A stretch of DNA of 64,000 nt from Streptococcus pluranimalium (GCF_002953735.1 NZ_CP025536.1:440001-504000); one strand, 5' to 3'; positions 34,966-45,274 are shown, counted from the stretch's first letter. Notes: generated from the letters alone by a model not told the origin. Made by a program: numbers and translations.

Positions 34966-35869
34966 AATCGTTATTATTGGCAGTATCTCCATGGACTTGG
35001 TCATGGAAACAGATCGCATTGCAGAAGCAGGCGAGACCGTTTTTGGAAAACAGTTCTCCATGGTACCTGGTGGCAAAGGCGCTAACCAGGCGGTGGCCAT
35101 TGGTCGTCTGAGTTCTAAAGACGATCATATTGAAATGTTGGGAGCTGTAGGACAGGATCAGTTTGGACCTAGCCTTCTAGACAATTTAAATCAAAATCAG
35201 GTTATTTCCGAAAATGTGGGAACGATACCATATTCAACAGGTGTTGCGCAAATTACACTTTACGATGATGATAATCGCATTATCTATTGTCCGGGAGCCA
35301 ACGGAGAAGTAGATGCCAGTCATTTTGACAGTGAATGGGATATTATCAAAAGCGCTGATTTAGTTGTTTTACAAAATGAGATCAGTCATTCAAGCAATTT
35401 AGCTATCGCGCAATTTTGTCACCAAAATGGTGTTAAGGTTCTCTATAATCCAGCACCGTCGCGAGATACAGATGTTGACATGTTAGACTTCGTAGATGTT
35501 TTTACCCCTAATGAACATGAGATTAAAGAACTATTTCCTAATCAAGAGATAGAAGACGTTATCAAGCACTATCCTAATAAACTCCTAGTAACTTTGGGAA
35601 CAAAGGGCTCTATTTTCTTTGACGGTAAGGAAATTCAAAAAGTGCCTGCTATTAAAGCAGAAGTTGTCGACACAACAGGAGCTGGTGATACCTTTAATGG
35701 TGCATTTGGCTACGCCCTTTCAAAAGGAATGTCCTTTAAAGACGCTGTAGCTTTTGGAACCTTAGCATCACACTTATCCGTTCAGGGATTTGGAGCACAG
35801 GGTGGCATGCCTTATTTAAAAGAAATGAAAGAGAGTGGTTATTATGAAGAAACATGGGCTGTTGAATAG
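34958..35869 (+). CDS. rbsK: ribokinase
   Basis: Phosphorylates D-ribose to ribose 5-phosphate. PfkB family, 303 residues. The N-terminal motif VPGGKGANQAVAIGRL is near residue 38, and the catalytic DTTGAGDTFNGAFGY near 235, with the Asp base in GAGD. The SD AAGGAGG lies inside the rbsR end. It overlaps rbsD by 26 bases. Confidence 0.95.
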   Translation: MSKIVIIGSISMDLVMETDRIAEAGETVFGKQFSMVPGGKGANQAVAIGRLSSKDDHIEMLGAVGQDQFGPSLLDNLNQNQVISENVGTIPYSTGVAQITLYDDDNRIIYCPGANGEVDASHFDSEWDIIKSADLVVLQNEISHSSNLAIAQFCHQNGVKVLYNPAPSRDTDVDMLDFVDVFTPNEHEIKELFPNQEIEDVIKHYPNKLLVTLGTKGSIFFDGKEIQKVPAIKAEVVDTTGAGDTFNGAFGYALSKGMSFKDAVAFGTLASHLSVQGFGAQGGMPYLKEMKESGYYEETWAVE

Positions 35870-36242
35870 TAATTTGGCTAAAATGGCAGCTGATTTAGGC
35901 CATACAGATCGCGTTTGTATTGGTGATTTAGGCTTGCCTGTTCCTGATGGTGTTAGCAAAATCGATCTCGCTCTAAAACACGGTTTACCGAGTTTTCAAG
36001 ATGTCCTAGATAACTATCTAGACAATATATTAGTTGAAAAAGTGATTTTAGCTGAGGAAATTAAGACTGAAAATCCTAATCAGTTAGAGCAGATATTAAA
36101 AAAATTAGACGCTAGTGTTGACGTTGTTTACGTTAGTCACGAAGAATTAAAAGCTCTTAATAAGCATGTCAAAGCAGTGGTTCGAACAGGTGAAGATACG
36201 CCTTATTCTAATATTATTCTGCAGTCTGGTGTGACTCTATAG
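35844..36242 (+). CDS. rbsD: D-ribose pyranase
   Basis: Interconverts the pyranose and furanose forms of ribose so that the kinase can use it. 132 residues, normal length. The family start MKKHGLLNSNLAKMAADLGH contains the conserved His, and VVRTGEDTPYSNIILQSGV closes the protein. The start was set at the Met before KKHGLL because three extra codons upstream have no separate SD. Confidence 0.94.
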   Translation: MKKHGLLNSNLAKMAADLGHTDRVCIGDLGLPVPDGVSKIDLALKHGLPSFQDVLDNYLDNILVEKVILAEEIKTENPNQLEQILKKLDASVDVVYVSHEELKALNKHVKAVVRTGEDTPYSNIILQSGVTL

Positions 36243-36254
36243 CGAGGTGAAGGC

Positions 36255-37733
36255 ATGAAAATTGAAATGAGAAACATTTCAAAATCATTTGGAAATAATA
36301 AAGTTCTTGAAAAAATTGACTTAGATTTACAGTCTGGACAGGTTCATGCTCTTATGGGAGAAAATGGTGCTGGTAAATCAACCTTGATGAATATTTTAAC
36401 GGGTTTGTTTCCAGCAACGAAAGGCACGATTACTATTGACGGAAAAGAAATGGCTTTTGCCAATCCGCAAGAAGCAGAGGAATTTGGTATTAGCTTTATC
36501 CATCAAGAGATGAATACCTGGTCAGATATGACGGTCTTGGAAAACTTATTTCTAGGACGGGAAATCAAAAATAGTTTTGGTCTACTAAACCAAAAAGCTA
36601 TGAAAGAAAAAGCTAATCAGGCATTTGAGCGTTTAGGGGTCTCTATTCCCTTGAATGCTGAGATTGGAAAACTTTCCGTTGGTCAACAGCAAATGATTGA
36701 AATCGCTAAATCTTTGTTATCAGAAGTTTCCATCCTTATTATGGACGAACCGACGGCAGCTCTGACTGACCGAGAGACAGAGAGCCTCTTTTCAATCATC
36801 AATAGTTTGAAAGCACAAGGGGTTGGGATTGTTTATATTTCCCATCGTATGGAAGAAATTTTTAGAATAACGGACCTAATCACGGTTATGCGCGATGGCT
36901 TAGTGGTTGACACGACACCAACCAATGAAACAACTTCAGATGAGTTGGTTAAAAAAATGGTGGGTCGAGAATTAGAAGACTATTATCCTGATAAAACAGC
37001 TAAGATTGGAGAGGTTGCTTTTGAAGTTAGTCATTTGACTGGTAATGACTTTGAAGATGTTTCCTTTCAGGTCAGAAAAGGTGAAATTCTTGGTTTTTCA
37101 GGATTGATGGGAGCTGGGCGAACCGAAGTCATGCGAGCTATTTTTGGCATTGATACCTTAAAATCTGGTCAGATAAAGATAGAGGGTCAGGAAGTTTCGC
37201 TTGCCAATCCTGTTCAAGCTATTAAAAAGGGGATTGGATTCTTGACTGAAAACCGAAAGGATGAAGGGTTAATTCTGGATTTTTCGATTAAGGATAATAT
37301 GACCTTGCCAAGTACTAGAGATTTCAGTAAACACGGCTTTTTTGATGATAAGACTAGTACAGAATTTGTCAATCAGTTAATAGAACGGTTACGAGTCAAG
37401 TCTGGAACACCAAAATTGCCTGTTGGCAATCTATCGGGAGGTAACCAACAAAAAGTAGTCCTTGCTAAATGGATTGGTATTGCTCCCAAAATATTGATTT
37501 TAGACGAACCAACGCGGGGTGTCGATGTTGGGGCTAAACGAGAAATTTATCAATTGATGAATGAATTAGCAGAAAGAGGTGTTCCCATCATCATGGTATC
37601 ATCAGACCTTCCAGAAATATTAGGTGTAAGCGATCGTATTATCGTTATGCATGAAGGGCGTATCAGCGGAGAGCTTAGCCAATCAGAAGCTAACCAAGAA
37701 TTAGTCATGCAGCTTGCGACAGGAGGACAATAG
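36255..37733 (+). CDS. rbsA: ribose ABC transporter ATP-binding protein
   Basis: 492 residues with two fused nucleotide-binding domains, as is usual for sugar importers of this type. First domain: Walker A MGENGAGKSTLM, signature LSVGQQQMIEIAK, Walker B ILIMDEPTAAL. The second has a degenerate Walker A (GLMGAGRTEVM) with intact LSGGNQQKVVLAK. SD GAGGTG. It powers RbsC. Confidence 0.95.
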   Translation: MKIEMRNISKSFGNNKVLEKIDLDLQSGQVHALMGENGAGKSTLMNILTGLFPATKGTITIDGKEMAFANPQEAEEFGISFIHQEMNTWSDMTVLENLFLGREIKNSFGLLNQKAMKEKANQAFERLGVSIPLNAEIGKLSVGQQQMIEIAKSLLSEVSILIMDEPTAALTDRETESLFSIINSLKAQGVGIVYISHRMEEIFRITDLITVMRDGLVVDTTPTNETTSDELVKKMVGRELEDYYPDKTAKIGEVAFEVSHLTGNDFEDVSFQVRKGEILGFSGLMGAGRTEVMRAIFGIDTLKSGQIKIEGQEVSLANPVQAIKKGIGFLTENRKDEGLILDFSIKDNMTLPSTRDFSKHGFFDDKTSTEFVNQLIERLRVKSGTPKLPVGNLSGGNQQKVVLAKWIGIAPKILILDEPTRGVDVGAKREIYQLMNELAERGVPIIMVSSDLPEILGVSDRIIVMHEGRISGELSQSEANQELVMQLATGGQ

Positions 37734-37734
37734 T

Positions 37735-38679
37735 GTGAAACAAGTAATGAAATATGTCTCAGAATTAACAACTCTGATTGCCTTGGCGGCATTGATGGTT
37801 GTGATCACAATGCTCAATCCCAATTTTTTAACCACCAACAATTTACTCAATTTACTCTTACAAGTAACAGCTAATGGGTTTATTGCCTTTGGGATGACTT
37901 TTGTTATCTTAACAGGTGGGATTGATTTATCAGTTGGATCGATATTGGCTCTTTCTAGTGCCATATCAGCAGGTTTTATCGGTAGTGGCGTTCCAGTACC
38001 ATTGGCTATTTTATTGGCACTACTCTTGGGTGGCTTATTTGGGCTGTTAAATGGTTTCTTGATTTCTTTTGGGAAATTGGCACCCTTTATCGTGACACTG
38101 GCTACAATGACTATTTTTAGAGGGGCTACCTTGGTCTATACAAACGGTAATCCTATTACAGCTGGTCTTAGTGATAGCTTTCTTTTCCAATTTCTTGGAC
38201 AAGGTTATATTGTTGGAATACCGTTCCCAGTTATCTTGATGTTCCTTGTCTTTATTTTCTTATATGTGTTACTTCATAAAACAGCATTTGGGAAATCTGT
38301 ATACGCTATAGGAGGTAATGAAAAAGCAGCGTATATCTCAGGTGTTAAATTAAATAAAGTAAAAATGATTATCTATACTATTTCAGGAATGATGGCAGCC
38401 GTATCCGGTTTGATCATCACTTCTCGATTAAGTTCAGCTCAACCAACTGCGGGAGCTAGCTATGAGATGGACGCTATCGCCGCTGTTGTTCTTGGGGGAA
38501 CTTCTTTGTCAGGAGGTAAAGGTCGGATTATCGGAACCTTAATTGGTGCTCTTATTATCGGAGTTCTCAATAATGGTCTTAATATCATCGGTGTCTCAGC
38601 CTTCTGGCAACAAGTTGTTAAAGGTATTGTTATTCTCATCGCCGTGCTACTGGATCGCTTGAAAGTAGCCAATCAGTAA
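37735..38679 (+). CDS. rbsC: ribose ABC transporter permease
   Basis: 314 residues, about nine or ten hydrophobic helices. Family landmarks are NGFIAFGMTFVILTGGIDLSVGS (near residue 45) and AAVVLGGTSLSGGKGRIIGT, the cytoplasmic loop that meets RbsA. GTG start two bases after the rbsA stop, with SD AGGAGG at a good distance; the longer frame would begin inside rbsA. Confidence 0.94.
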   Translation: MKQVMKYVSELTTLIALAALMVVITMLNPNFLTTNNLLNLLLQVTANGFIAFGMTFVILTGGIDLSVGSILALSSAISAGFIGSGVPVPLAILLALLLGGLFGLLNGFLISFGKLAPFIVTLATMTIFRGATLVYTNGNPITAGLSDSFLFQFLGQGYIVGIPFPVILMFLVFIFLYVLLHKTAFGKSVYAIGGNEKAAYISGVKLNKVKMIIYTISGMMAAVSGLIITSRLSSAQPTAGASYEMDAIAAVVLGGTSLSGGKGRIIGTLIGALIIGVLNNGLNIIGVSAFWQQVVKGIVILIAVLLDRLKVANQ

Positions 38680-38690
38680 AGGAGTTTATC

Positions 38691-39659
38691 ATGAAAATTA
38701 TGAAACAGTTTGGTCGTGTACTGCTTGTTTTAAGCCTTCTTATCATCTTAGCTGCCTGTGGTAAAACAGGTTTGGATAATGGCTCAAGCAACTCAGATAA
38801 AGAAGTTACTAAAAAAGAAGCTAAAGATTTAAATTTAGGGGTATCTATTTCAACCACAAATAATCCTTATTTCGTAGCCATGAAAGAAGGTATCGATAAA
38901 TATGCTAAAGATAAAGGTGTTAAGGTAAAAGTAGCGGACGCACAAGATGATGCGGCAAGACAAGCAGATGATGTGCAAAACTTTGTTAGCCAAAATGTCG
39001 ATGCGATTTTGATTAATCCTGTTGATTCAGATGCTATCGTACCAGCTATCAAAGCAGCTAATTCAGCAGATATTCCAGTTATTTTGATTGACCGTGGTAG
39101 CAACGGCGGTGATGTCTTGACAACCGTTGCATCAGATAATGTTGAAGCTGGAAAAATGGCAGCTGATTACATCATCAAAGAATTGGGGAAAGATGCAAAA
39201 ACTTTTGAATTGTCAGGTGTCCCCGGTGCCTCAGCGACTGTAGACCGTGGCGATGGCTTTAATAAAGTGGCTAAAGACCAACTTGATATTTTATCAAGTC
39301 AATCTGCAAACTTTGACCGTGCCAAAGCATTGAATACGGCGCAAAATATGATTCAAGGTCATAAGGATGTTCAAGCTATCTTTGCACAAAATGATGAAAT
39401 GGCTATGGGAGCAGCTCAAGCAGCCAAAGCAGCTGGACTTGACAATGTCTTGATTGTTGGGATTGATGGTCAACCAGATGCTCATGAATCCATCAAAAAA
39501 GGAGCCATGTCAGCGACTATCGCGCAGCAACCAGCTAAAATGGGAGAAATTGCTATCCAAGCTGCCATTGACCACTACCAAGGAAAAAAAGTAGACAAAG
39601 AAACTGTTTCACCAATCTTCCTTGTGACAAAAGATAATGTTGATGAGCACAATTGGTAA
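38691..39659 (+). CDS. rbsB: ribose-binding lipoprotein
   Basis: Substrate-binding lipoprotein of 322 residues. The signal peptide ends in the lipobox LAAC with Cys at residue 23. The mature part has the ribose-binding fold: LNLGVSISTTNNPYFVAMKEG, VDAILINPVDSDAI and the hinge region FAQNDEMAMGAAQA. SD AAAGGAG. It is the last gene of the operon; a terminator hairpin follows and runs almost directly into the ftsK promoter. Confidence 0.95.
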   Translation: MKIMKQFGRVLLVLSLLIILAACGKTGLDNGSSNSDKEVTKKEAKDLNLGVSISTTNNPYFVAMKEGIDKYAKDKGVKVKVADAQDDAARQADDVQNFVSQNVDAILINPVDSDAIVPAIKAANSADIPVILIDRGSNGGDVLTTVASDNVEAGKMAADYIIKELGKDAKTFELSGVPGASATVDRGDGFNKVAKDQLDILSSQSANFDRAKALNTAQNMIQGHKDVQAIFAQNDEMAMGAAQAAKAAGLDNVLIVGIDGQPDAHESIKKGAMSATIAQQPAKMGEIAIQAAIDHYQGKKVDKETVSPIFLVTKDNVDEHNW

Positions 39660-39702
39660 AGGTAACGACTGTATGTCATCTTCATAACAAGCCTAAAAAA
39701 TG

Positions 39703-39745
39703 GGGTTGGGATTTTTATCTCAGCCTTTTTTAAATATGCTATAAT
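39703..39745 (+). terminator. rbs terminator followed by the ftsK promoter
   Basis: GGTTGGGA / TCTCAGCC (two wobble pairs) with T6 at 39726-39731, then TGC-TATAAT (39737-39745). The ftsK ATG is only 7 bases past the -10 box. Confidence 0.65.
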
Positions 39746-39751
39746 GGTGTC

Positions 39752-42187
39752 ATGGCAAAAACAAGAACAAAAACAAAAGCCAAGGCTAGGAAAAAGCGTC
39801 GTCCTAGCAAGGCGGAAATCGCAAAACAAGCGGCTATTAGACGCATGATTATTAGCTTTTTAGTCGCTATTATTCTTCTCTTTGGCGTTATTCGATTGGG
39901 CGTCTTTGGTGTTACTGTTTATAACGTCATTCGTTTTTTTGTGGGAAGTTTAGCTTACCCAGCAATTCTTTTAATCTTTCTGAGTCTCTTTGGCTTTAGA
40001 TGGTTCCAAAGACATGAAGGGGTTATGACAGGGATTGTTACCCTCTTTGTTGGTTTCTTATTAGAATGGCATGCTTACCTTTATACCCAACCCTTCTTAC
40101 AAGGACAGGAAGTTTTCAAATCAACCTCTCGTCTCATTTATAGAGATCTTAGTCATTTTAGTGTGACACAGTTCCTCGGAGGCGGTATGTTTGGTGCCCT
40201 CTTGTACAAACCGACTGCCTTCTTATTCACGAATATTGGTTCTTTCTTTATTGGTTTTTTGATTATCGCTATTGGTATTTTCATTATTAGTTCATGGGAT
40301 CTTTATGATTTGTTAGAATTTCTTCGCCAAAAACGTGACGAATGGATGGCTAAGCATGAGATTAATAAGCAAGAACGTTTTGCCCGTCGCGAAGAAAAAC
40401 GACAGTTAGCCTTGGAGAAAAAAGAACAAGAGGCAGCTGAAAAAGCAGAAGCTGAGCGTTTAGCATCACTTAATGTTGATCTAGAGACAGGCGAAATCCT
40501 TGAAGACAATCCTTTTAAAGAGGAGCAATTTTCTGAAGAAACATCAGAACGCAATATTGAGATTATCGGCTACGCGCCAGAAGAAGAAACGACTGACGTG
40601 CCGAGTTTTGATGAGAGTTTATTTGAGAATCCACCAATGGATGCCTATGAGCAGGAAAATCAAGCAATGGAGATTCCGACTGAAGCCATTGATTTGGATG
40701 ATTTGGATAATGATCCCGATCCACAAGTAGTTGTCGATTTTACACCAAAACAACATCTCAACTATAAATTACCTGGTATCGACCTGTTTGCAGCTGATAA
40801 ACCTAAGAGTCAGGCTAAAGAGAAAAACATTGTTCGTCAAAATATTAAAATCCTAGAAGATACCTTTAAGAGTTTCAATATTGATGTCAAGGTAGAGCGA
40901 GCAGAGATCGGCCCATCTGTTACCAAGTACGAGGTTAAACCAGCTGTCGGTGTGCGTGTTAACCGTATTTCTAACTTGGCAGATGATTTAGCACTCGCTT
41001 TGGCAGCTAAGGACGTCCGTATCGAAGCGCCTATCCCTGGAAAATCCTTGGTCGGTATTGAGGTTCCTAACTCAGAAATTGCGACAGTTTCCTTCCGTGA
41101 GCTTTGGGAACAATCCAGTGCCAAACCTGAAAACCTCTTGGAGATTCCACTCGGTAAGGCTGTTAATGGTACTGCCCGTAGTTTCGATCTTTCCAAGATG
41201 CCCCATCTCCTTGTAGCGGGATCAACTGGTTCCGGTAAATCCGTCGCTGTTAATGGGATTATTTCTAGTATTTTGATGAAGGCTCGTCCGGACCAGGTTA
41301 AATTCCTTATGGTCGATCCTAAAATGGTTGAGTTGTCTGTTTACAATGATATCCCTCATCTCCTCATTCCCGTTGTGACCAATCCTCGTAAGGCTAGCAA
41401 AGCCCTACAAAAGGTTGTTGACGAAATGGAAAATCGCTATGAACTCTTTAGCAAGTTCGGTGTTCGAAATATTGCTGGTTATAATGCCAAAGTAGAGGCT
41501 TGGAATGCGACGTCAGAAGAGAAGCATATCCCACTACCTTTGATTGTTGTCATCGTTGACGAGCTAGCTGACTTGATGATGGTTGCCAGCAAGGAAGTGG
41601 AAGATGCCATTATTCGTCTGGGTCAAAAAGCGCGTGCAGCCGGCATTCACATGATTTTAGCAACGCAACGTCCATCCGTTGATGTTATCTCTGGTTTGAT
41701 CAAAGCCAATGTTCCTTCTCGTGTAGCCTTTGCGGTATCATCTGGTACGGATAGCCGTACGATCTTAGACGAAAATGGCGCAGAGAAATTATTGGGACGT
41801 GGTGACATGCTCTTCAAGCCAATTGATGAAAACCACCCTGTTCGTCTGCAAGGTTCCTTTATTTCTGATGATGATGTGGAACGCATCGTAACCTTTATCA
41901 AGGATCAGGCAGAGGCTGAATACGATGAGTCATTTGATCCGGGTGAGGTCACTGAAGCAGATATGGCAGGTTCTGGTGGTGGCGGAGCTTCTGAAGGAGA
42001 TCCACTCTTTGAAGAGGCGAAAGCTTTAGTGCTTGAAACGCAGAAAGCCAGTGCTTCAATGATTCAACGCCGTCTCTCGGTCGGATTCAACCGCGCGACT
42101 CGCCTCATGGAGGAACTAGAAGAAGCTGGTGTTATCGGACCAGCGGAAGGAACTAAGCCAAGAAAAGTGCTTCAACCCCCTCAATAA
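39752..42187 (+). CDS. ftsK: DNA translocase FtsK/SpoIIIE
   Basis: Septum-bound DNA pump for chromosome segregation. 811 residues. A very basic N-terminus ([20 protein letters not shown]) precedes four transmembrane helices (about 28-180), an acidic linker and the motor: Walker [14 protein letters not shown], Walker [13 protein letters not shown]. The C-terminal gamma winged helix ([20 protein letters not shown]) reads KOPS-like sequences. The -10 ends 6 bases before the ATG and no SD is visible, so the message is a strong leaderless candidate. Confidence 0.95.
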   Translation: MAKTRTKTKAKARKKRRPSKAEIAKQAAIRRMIISFLVAIILLFGVIRLGVFGVTVYNVIRFFVGSLAYPAILLIFLSLFGFRWFQRHEGVMTGIVTLFVGFLLEWHAYLYTQPFLQGQEVFKSTSRLIYRDLSHFSVTQFLGGGMFGALLYKPTAFLFTNIGSFFIGFLIIAIGIFIISSWDLYDLLEFLRQKRDEWMAKHEINKQERFARREEKRQLALEKKEQEAAEKAEAERLASLNVDLETGEILEDNPFKEEQFSEETSERNIEIIGYAPEEETTDVPSFDESLFENPPMDAYEQENQAMEIPTEAIDLDDLDNDPDPQVVVDFTPKQHLNYKLPGIDLFAADKPKSQAKEKNIVRQNIKILEDTFKSFNIDVKVERAEIGPSVTKYEVKPAVGVRVNRISNLADDLALALAAKDVRIEAPIPGKSLVGIEVPNSEIATVSFRELWEQSSAKPENLLEIPLGKAVNGTARSFDLSKMPHLLVAGSTGSGKSVAVNGIISSILMKARPDQVKFLMVDPKMVELSVYNDIPHLLIPVVTNPRKASKALQKVVDEMENRYELFSKFGVRNIAGYNAKVEAWNATSEEKHIPLPLIVVIVDELADLMMVASKEVEDAIIRLGQKARAAGIHMILATQRPSVDVISGLIKANVPSRVAFAVSSGTDSRTILDENGAEKLLGRGDMLFKPIDENHPVRLQGSFISDDDVERIVTFIKDQAEAEYDESFDPGEVTEADMAGSGGGGASEGDPLFEEAKALVLETQKASASMIQRRLSVGFNRATRLMEELEEAGVIGPAEGTKPRKVLQPPQ

Positions 42188-42199
42188 AAAGGAGAAATC

Positions 42200-42586
42200 A
42201 TGAATTTTGAGTCTATTCATCATCTTGCCATCATTGGTAGCGACTATGATAAAACTCGTCATTTCTATTGTGACTTACTAGGCTTTGAACAATTGGATGA
42301 GCATATTCGCCCTGAGAAAAATGACATTTTATTCAATGTTAGAAAAGGCAATCTCGTTTTAGAAATTTTTATTAAGCCAGATGCGCCAGCTAGACCGACT
42401 CTTCCGCAACCAGAACACCAAGGACTTCGCCATCTAGCCTTTAGAGTTTCTGATGTGGAAGCTTGTTTAGCAGAATTTGACCGTCTAGGTATCCCACATG
42501 AACCTTTGCGTTGGGATGACTTTGATGGTAAAAAGATGGCCTTCTTTTTCGACCCTGATGGTCTACCTTTAGAGATTCATGAATAA
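42200..42586 (+). CDS. VOC (glyoxalase/bleomycin resistance) family protein
   Basis: 128 residues, one VOC domain of two beta-alpha-beta-beta-beta modules: IHHLAIIGSDYDKTRHFYCDLLG at the start, HQGLRHLAFRVSD in the middle and FFFDPDGLPLEIHE at the end, giving the usual His and Glu metal ligands. It resembles the YaeR-type glyoxalase-like proteins; the substrate is unknown. SD AAGGAG. It follows ftsK by 12 bases. The IS element begins inside its stop codon, so its native terminator is lost. Confidence 0.8.
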   Translation: MNFESIHHLAIIGSDYDKTRHFYCDLLGFEQLDEHIRPEKNDILFNVRKGNLVLEIFIKPDAPARPTLPQPEHQGLRHLAFRVSDVEACLAEFDRLGIPHEPLRWDDFDGKKMAFFFDPDGLPLEIHE

Positions 42587-42620
42587 AAGAGTCTGGGACA
42601 AAAGTCAGTTGACTCCATAA

Positions 42621-42650
42621 AAAAAGCAACGATTTTTGTCGTTGCTTTTT
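42621..42650 (+). terminator. hairpin terminator inside the IS left end
   Basis: A perfect 11-bp stem AAAAAGCAACG / CGTTGCTTTTT. It would stop outside transcription entering the transposase and may also act as the terminator of the upstream ftsK-VOC unit. Confidence 0.75.
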
Positions 42651-42713
42651 GCATGCTTGCGATAGTCTTGATAAAATAGAATTGACAAAAAAACACTTTA
42701 GAAAGGCTATCTC

Positions 42714-44234
42714 ATGCATATTCACTATAACACAAATCAAACAACTTTACCATTAGAAATTGCTTGTGTCTTACCACCAGATCATATTGTCTTTACTATT
42801 GAAAAAGTGGTTAACTCACTAGAAGAATATCACTTTCAAACCTTTTATCATGACTTTGGTCGACCTTCTTATCATCCCAAGTTACTTCTATCTGCCCTTC
42901 TTTTTGCCTACACTCAAGGGGTCTTCTCTGGTCGAAAGATTGAAAAATTGATGGTAGAAAATCTAGGTATGCACTATTTGACAGGGCAGCTAGTTGTCAG
43001 TTACCGTACCATTAATCGCTTTCGTGTCTCTGATGGGATAGAAGAACTCATAAGGCAACTCTTTATTGATCTTAGTGTCCAATTAAAATTGGAAAAATTG
43101 GTGACATTAGATTGCCTTTATATTGATGGTACTAAGATTGAAGCCAATGCCAACAAGTATAGCTTCGTTTGGAAGAAAGCTGTTGATAAATTTTCTGTCA
43201 CTCTCCAAGAAAAGATGCAAGTCTATTTTCAAGAAGAAATATGGCCTCTTATTCATCAAGCCATTGAGCGAGATGAACAGGAAGATATTACTTCAGAACA
43301 GTTAATGAATTTCGCTCAAGTACTAGAAGAAGAACTTTCTCATTTGAGTCAGAATATTGAGGAAAGCCCAGTCAAAGGACCAGACAACCGTAAAACTAAG
43401 CGACGTCAACTTAAGAAAGTCCTAAAGAAAGTGAAAAATGATTTTGCGGTACGGACAGAGAAATATGAGAACTATCAGATGACATTTGAAGGGCGAAACA
43501 GCTTTTCAAAAACAGATACCGATGCCACTTTCATGAGAATGAAAGAGGACCACATGAAAAAAGGTCAACTCAAACCCGGTTACAACCTCCAAATCGCTAC
43601 CGAAAATCAATTTGTTCTTCACTACGATGTTTTTCCAAATCCAACAGATACGAGAACCTTACTCCCTTTTTTAGATTCCTACCCTCATGAGCTGAAAAGG
43701 ATTGTCGCTGATGCAGGATATGGAAGTGAAGAGAATCTTCTGAGCTTAGATGAGATGGGAGTTGATCACCTGATTAAATACGGCCTCTTTGATAAGGAAC
43801 AAAAAAGAAGTTATCACCACTCTGATAAAAATCTGAAGAATTGGTCTTATGATGCCAAAACGGATACTTATATACATCCTGACGACTGGATTTATCATTT
43901 CACGAAGAAACAAGTTCGAAAGACGGAGACAGGTTTTAAACAAGAAATAACCATTTATCAAGCAGAAGAACCAGAGCTAGCTCCTCAAAAATGTCTCTAT
44001 ATCAACAAGAGGTACCTGGAGTTAAAAGAAAAAGAAAGACAATCGCTTTTATCTGATGAAGGCAGTCACATCTTTGCGAAACGCAAGATTGATGTGGAAC
44101 CTGTTTTTGGTCAGATAAAGGCTTGTTTGGGTTATAAACGTTGTAACCTGAGAGGAAAACGGAAAGTCAAAATTGATATGGGATTGGTCCTCATGGCCAA
44201 TAACCTCCTCAAGTTTAATAAGAAAGTTGCATGA
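42714..44234 (+). CDS. IS1182-family transposase
   Basis: 506 residues, full length. The N-terminal domain of this family (YHPKLLLSALLFAYTQGVFSGRKIEKL) precedes a DDE catalytic domain with candidates in LDCLYIDGTKIEANAN (first Asp), IVADAGYGSEENL (second Asp) and the terminal KIDVEPVFGQIKACLGYKRCNLRG (Glu). No frameshift or stop is seen, so it could be active. SD GAAAGG. Confidence 0.92.
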   Translation: MHIHYNTNQTTLPLEIACVLPPDHIVFTIEKVVNSLEEYHFQTFYHDFGRPSYHPKLLLSALLFAYTQGVFSGRKIEKLMVENLGMHYLTGQLVVSYRTINRFRVSDGIEELIRQLFIDLSVQLKLEKLVTLDCLYIDGTKIEANANKYSFVWKKAVDKFSVTLQEKMQVYFQEEIWPLIHQAIERDEQEDITSEQLMNFAQVLEEELSHLSQNIEESPVKGPDNRKTKRRQLKKVLKKVKNDFAVRTEKYENYQMTFEGRNSFSKTDTDATFMRMKEDHMKKGQLKPGYNLQIATENQFVLHYDVFPNPTDTRTLLPFLDSYPHELKRIVADAGYGSEENLLSLDEMGVDHLIKYGLFDKEQKRSYHHSDKNLKNWSYDAKTDTYIHPDDWIYHFTKKQVRKTETGFKQEITIYQAEEPELAPQKCLYINKRYLELKEKERQSLLSDEGSHIFAKRKIDVEPVFGQIKACLGYKRCNLRGKRKVKIDMGLVLMANNLLKFNKKVA

Positions 44235-44239
44235 AACTA

Positions 44240-44277
44240 AAAAATAGAGACTCACCAAAAGTGAATCTCTATTTTTA
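44240..44277. terminator. hairpin terminator at the IS right end
   Basis: AAAAATAGAGA-TCAC / GTGA-TCTCTATTTTT with loop CAAAA; T run on the plus side and A run on the left, so it can work in both directions. Confidence 0.78.
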
Positions 44278-44316
44278 TAGCTGAGAAATCTTTTTGTCCC
44301 AGACTCTTTTACGATA

Positions 44317-44718
44317 TTAAGATGGTAAATTGAAAATGAGTAGAATAGTCGCTAGAAAAAAGAAAAAAGTGAGGAAGAAGTTGAGGCGCCAAAAAAACTT
44401 GAACCATCTTTTATAAGTAAAGGTTTTGTTTTTTAGGAATTGCCAACAAGCAACGACAATGGCAAGGATAGAAATAGCGATTAGGTAGTAGTAAATGAAG
44501 CTATGTTTGAAAAATTGTGAGCTAGCTACTATGATTTCAAGGATATATAGGGGAACGGTGATATCCGGAAATTTAATCCCAAGCCGTCCTAGCTTGAAAA
44601 ATTTGCAAATAATATAAGTGAAGATTGGGGTTAGAATGAGTAGACTCGCACTGAGCACCTTAAACATGAATATTGACATAAGTTTATTGTAACCATTATC
44701 CGGCTCAAAGTAAATCAT
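44317..44718 (-). CDS. DUF3397-type membrane protein
   Basis: 133 residues with four hydrophobic helices (about 18-36, 48-65, 72-92 and 110-131) and a basic loop [16 protein letters not shown]. It fits the small streptococcal DUF3397 membrane family often found upstream of rplK. The function is unknown. No good SD is seen before either the first Met or the Met at residue 14. It is divergent from rplK. Confidence 0.65.
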   Translation of the reverse strand: MIYFEPDNGYNKLMSIFMFKVLSASLLILTPIFTYIICKFFKLGRLGIKFPDITVPLYILEIIVASSQFFKHSFIYYYLIAISILAIVVACWQFLKNKTFTYKRWFKFFWRLNFFLTFFFFLATILLIFNLPS

Positions 44719-44741
44719 TTTAAGAAAAAAGCATAAAAAAC

Positions 44742-44769
44742 TTGAAATTTATTTCAGAATAAGTATAAT
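44742..44769 (+). promoter_or_regulatory. rplK-rplA promoter
   Basis: TTGAAA (44742-44747), 16-bp spacer, TATAAT (44764-44769), giving a leader of about 70 bases before rplK. Confidence 0.65.
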
Positions 44770-44848
44770 AGAAAGGTATGCTAATGCATGCTTGTGGGAG
44801 GTAAAAATTTTTAATTACCGCCAAAACCACAATAGGAGGATTTTATTC

Positions 44849-45274
44849 ATGGCTAAGAAAGTCGAAAACATTGTAAAACTTCAAATTCCTGCCGGTAAAG
44901 CGACACCAGCTCCACCAGTTGGACCAGCACTTGGTCAAGCAGGTATCAACATCATGGGATTCACTAAAGAGTTTAACGCTCGTACAGCAGATCAAGCTGG
45001 TATGATCATCCCTGTTGTTATCTCAGTATACGAAGACAAATCATTTGATTTCGTTACTAAAACACCACCAGCTGCTGTTCTTTTGAAAAAAGCTGCAGGT
45101 GTTGAAAAAGGTTCTGGTGAGCCAAACAAAACGAAAGTTGCATCAGTTACTCGTGCACAAGTACAAGAAATTGCTGAAACTAAAATGCCAGATTTGAATG
45201 CAGCATCAGTTGAGTCTGCTATGCGTATGATCGAAGGTACTGCTCGTTCTATGGGATTCACTGTTACTGACTAA
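44849..45274 (+). CDS. rplK: 50S ribosomal protein L11
   Basis: 141 residues, the standard length. It binds 23S rRNA at the GTPase-associated centre. The Pro-rich N-terminus [28 protein letters not shown] and the RNA-binding C-terminal [28 protein letters not shown] are intact. SD AGGAGG at good distance; an upstream in-frame ATG is ignored. First gene of the rplKA operon. Confidence 0.98.
   Translation: MAKKVENIVKLQIPAGKATPAPPVGPALGQAGINIMGFTKEFNARTADQAGMIIPVVISVYEDKSFDFVTKTPPAAVLLKKAAGVEKGSGEPNKTKVASVTRAQVQEIAETKMPDLNAASVESAMRMIEGTARSMGFTVTD

Larger units (their letters stand above)
42585..44310 (+). mobile_element. IS1182-family insertion sequence, apparently intact
   Basis: Terminal inverted repeats: left AAAAGAGTCTGGGACAAAAG (42585-42604) and right the complement of AAAAGAGTCTGGGAC plus AAAAAG (44290-44310), identical apart from one extra base. 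It contains one full transposase gene. Hairpins just inside each end (42621-42650 and 44240-44277) with T runs insulate the transposase from flanking transcription. No obvious target-site duplication is seen. Confidence 0.88.
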
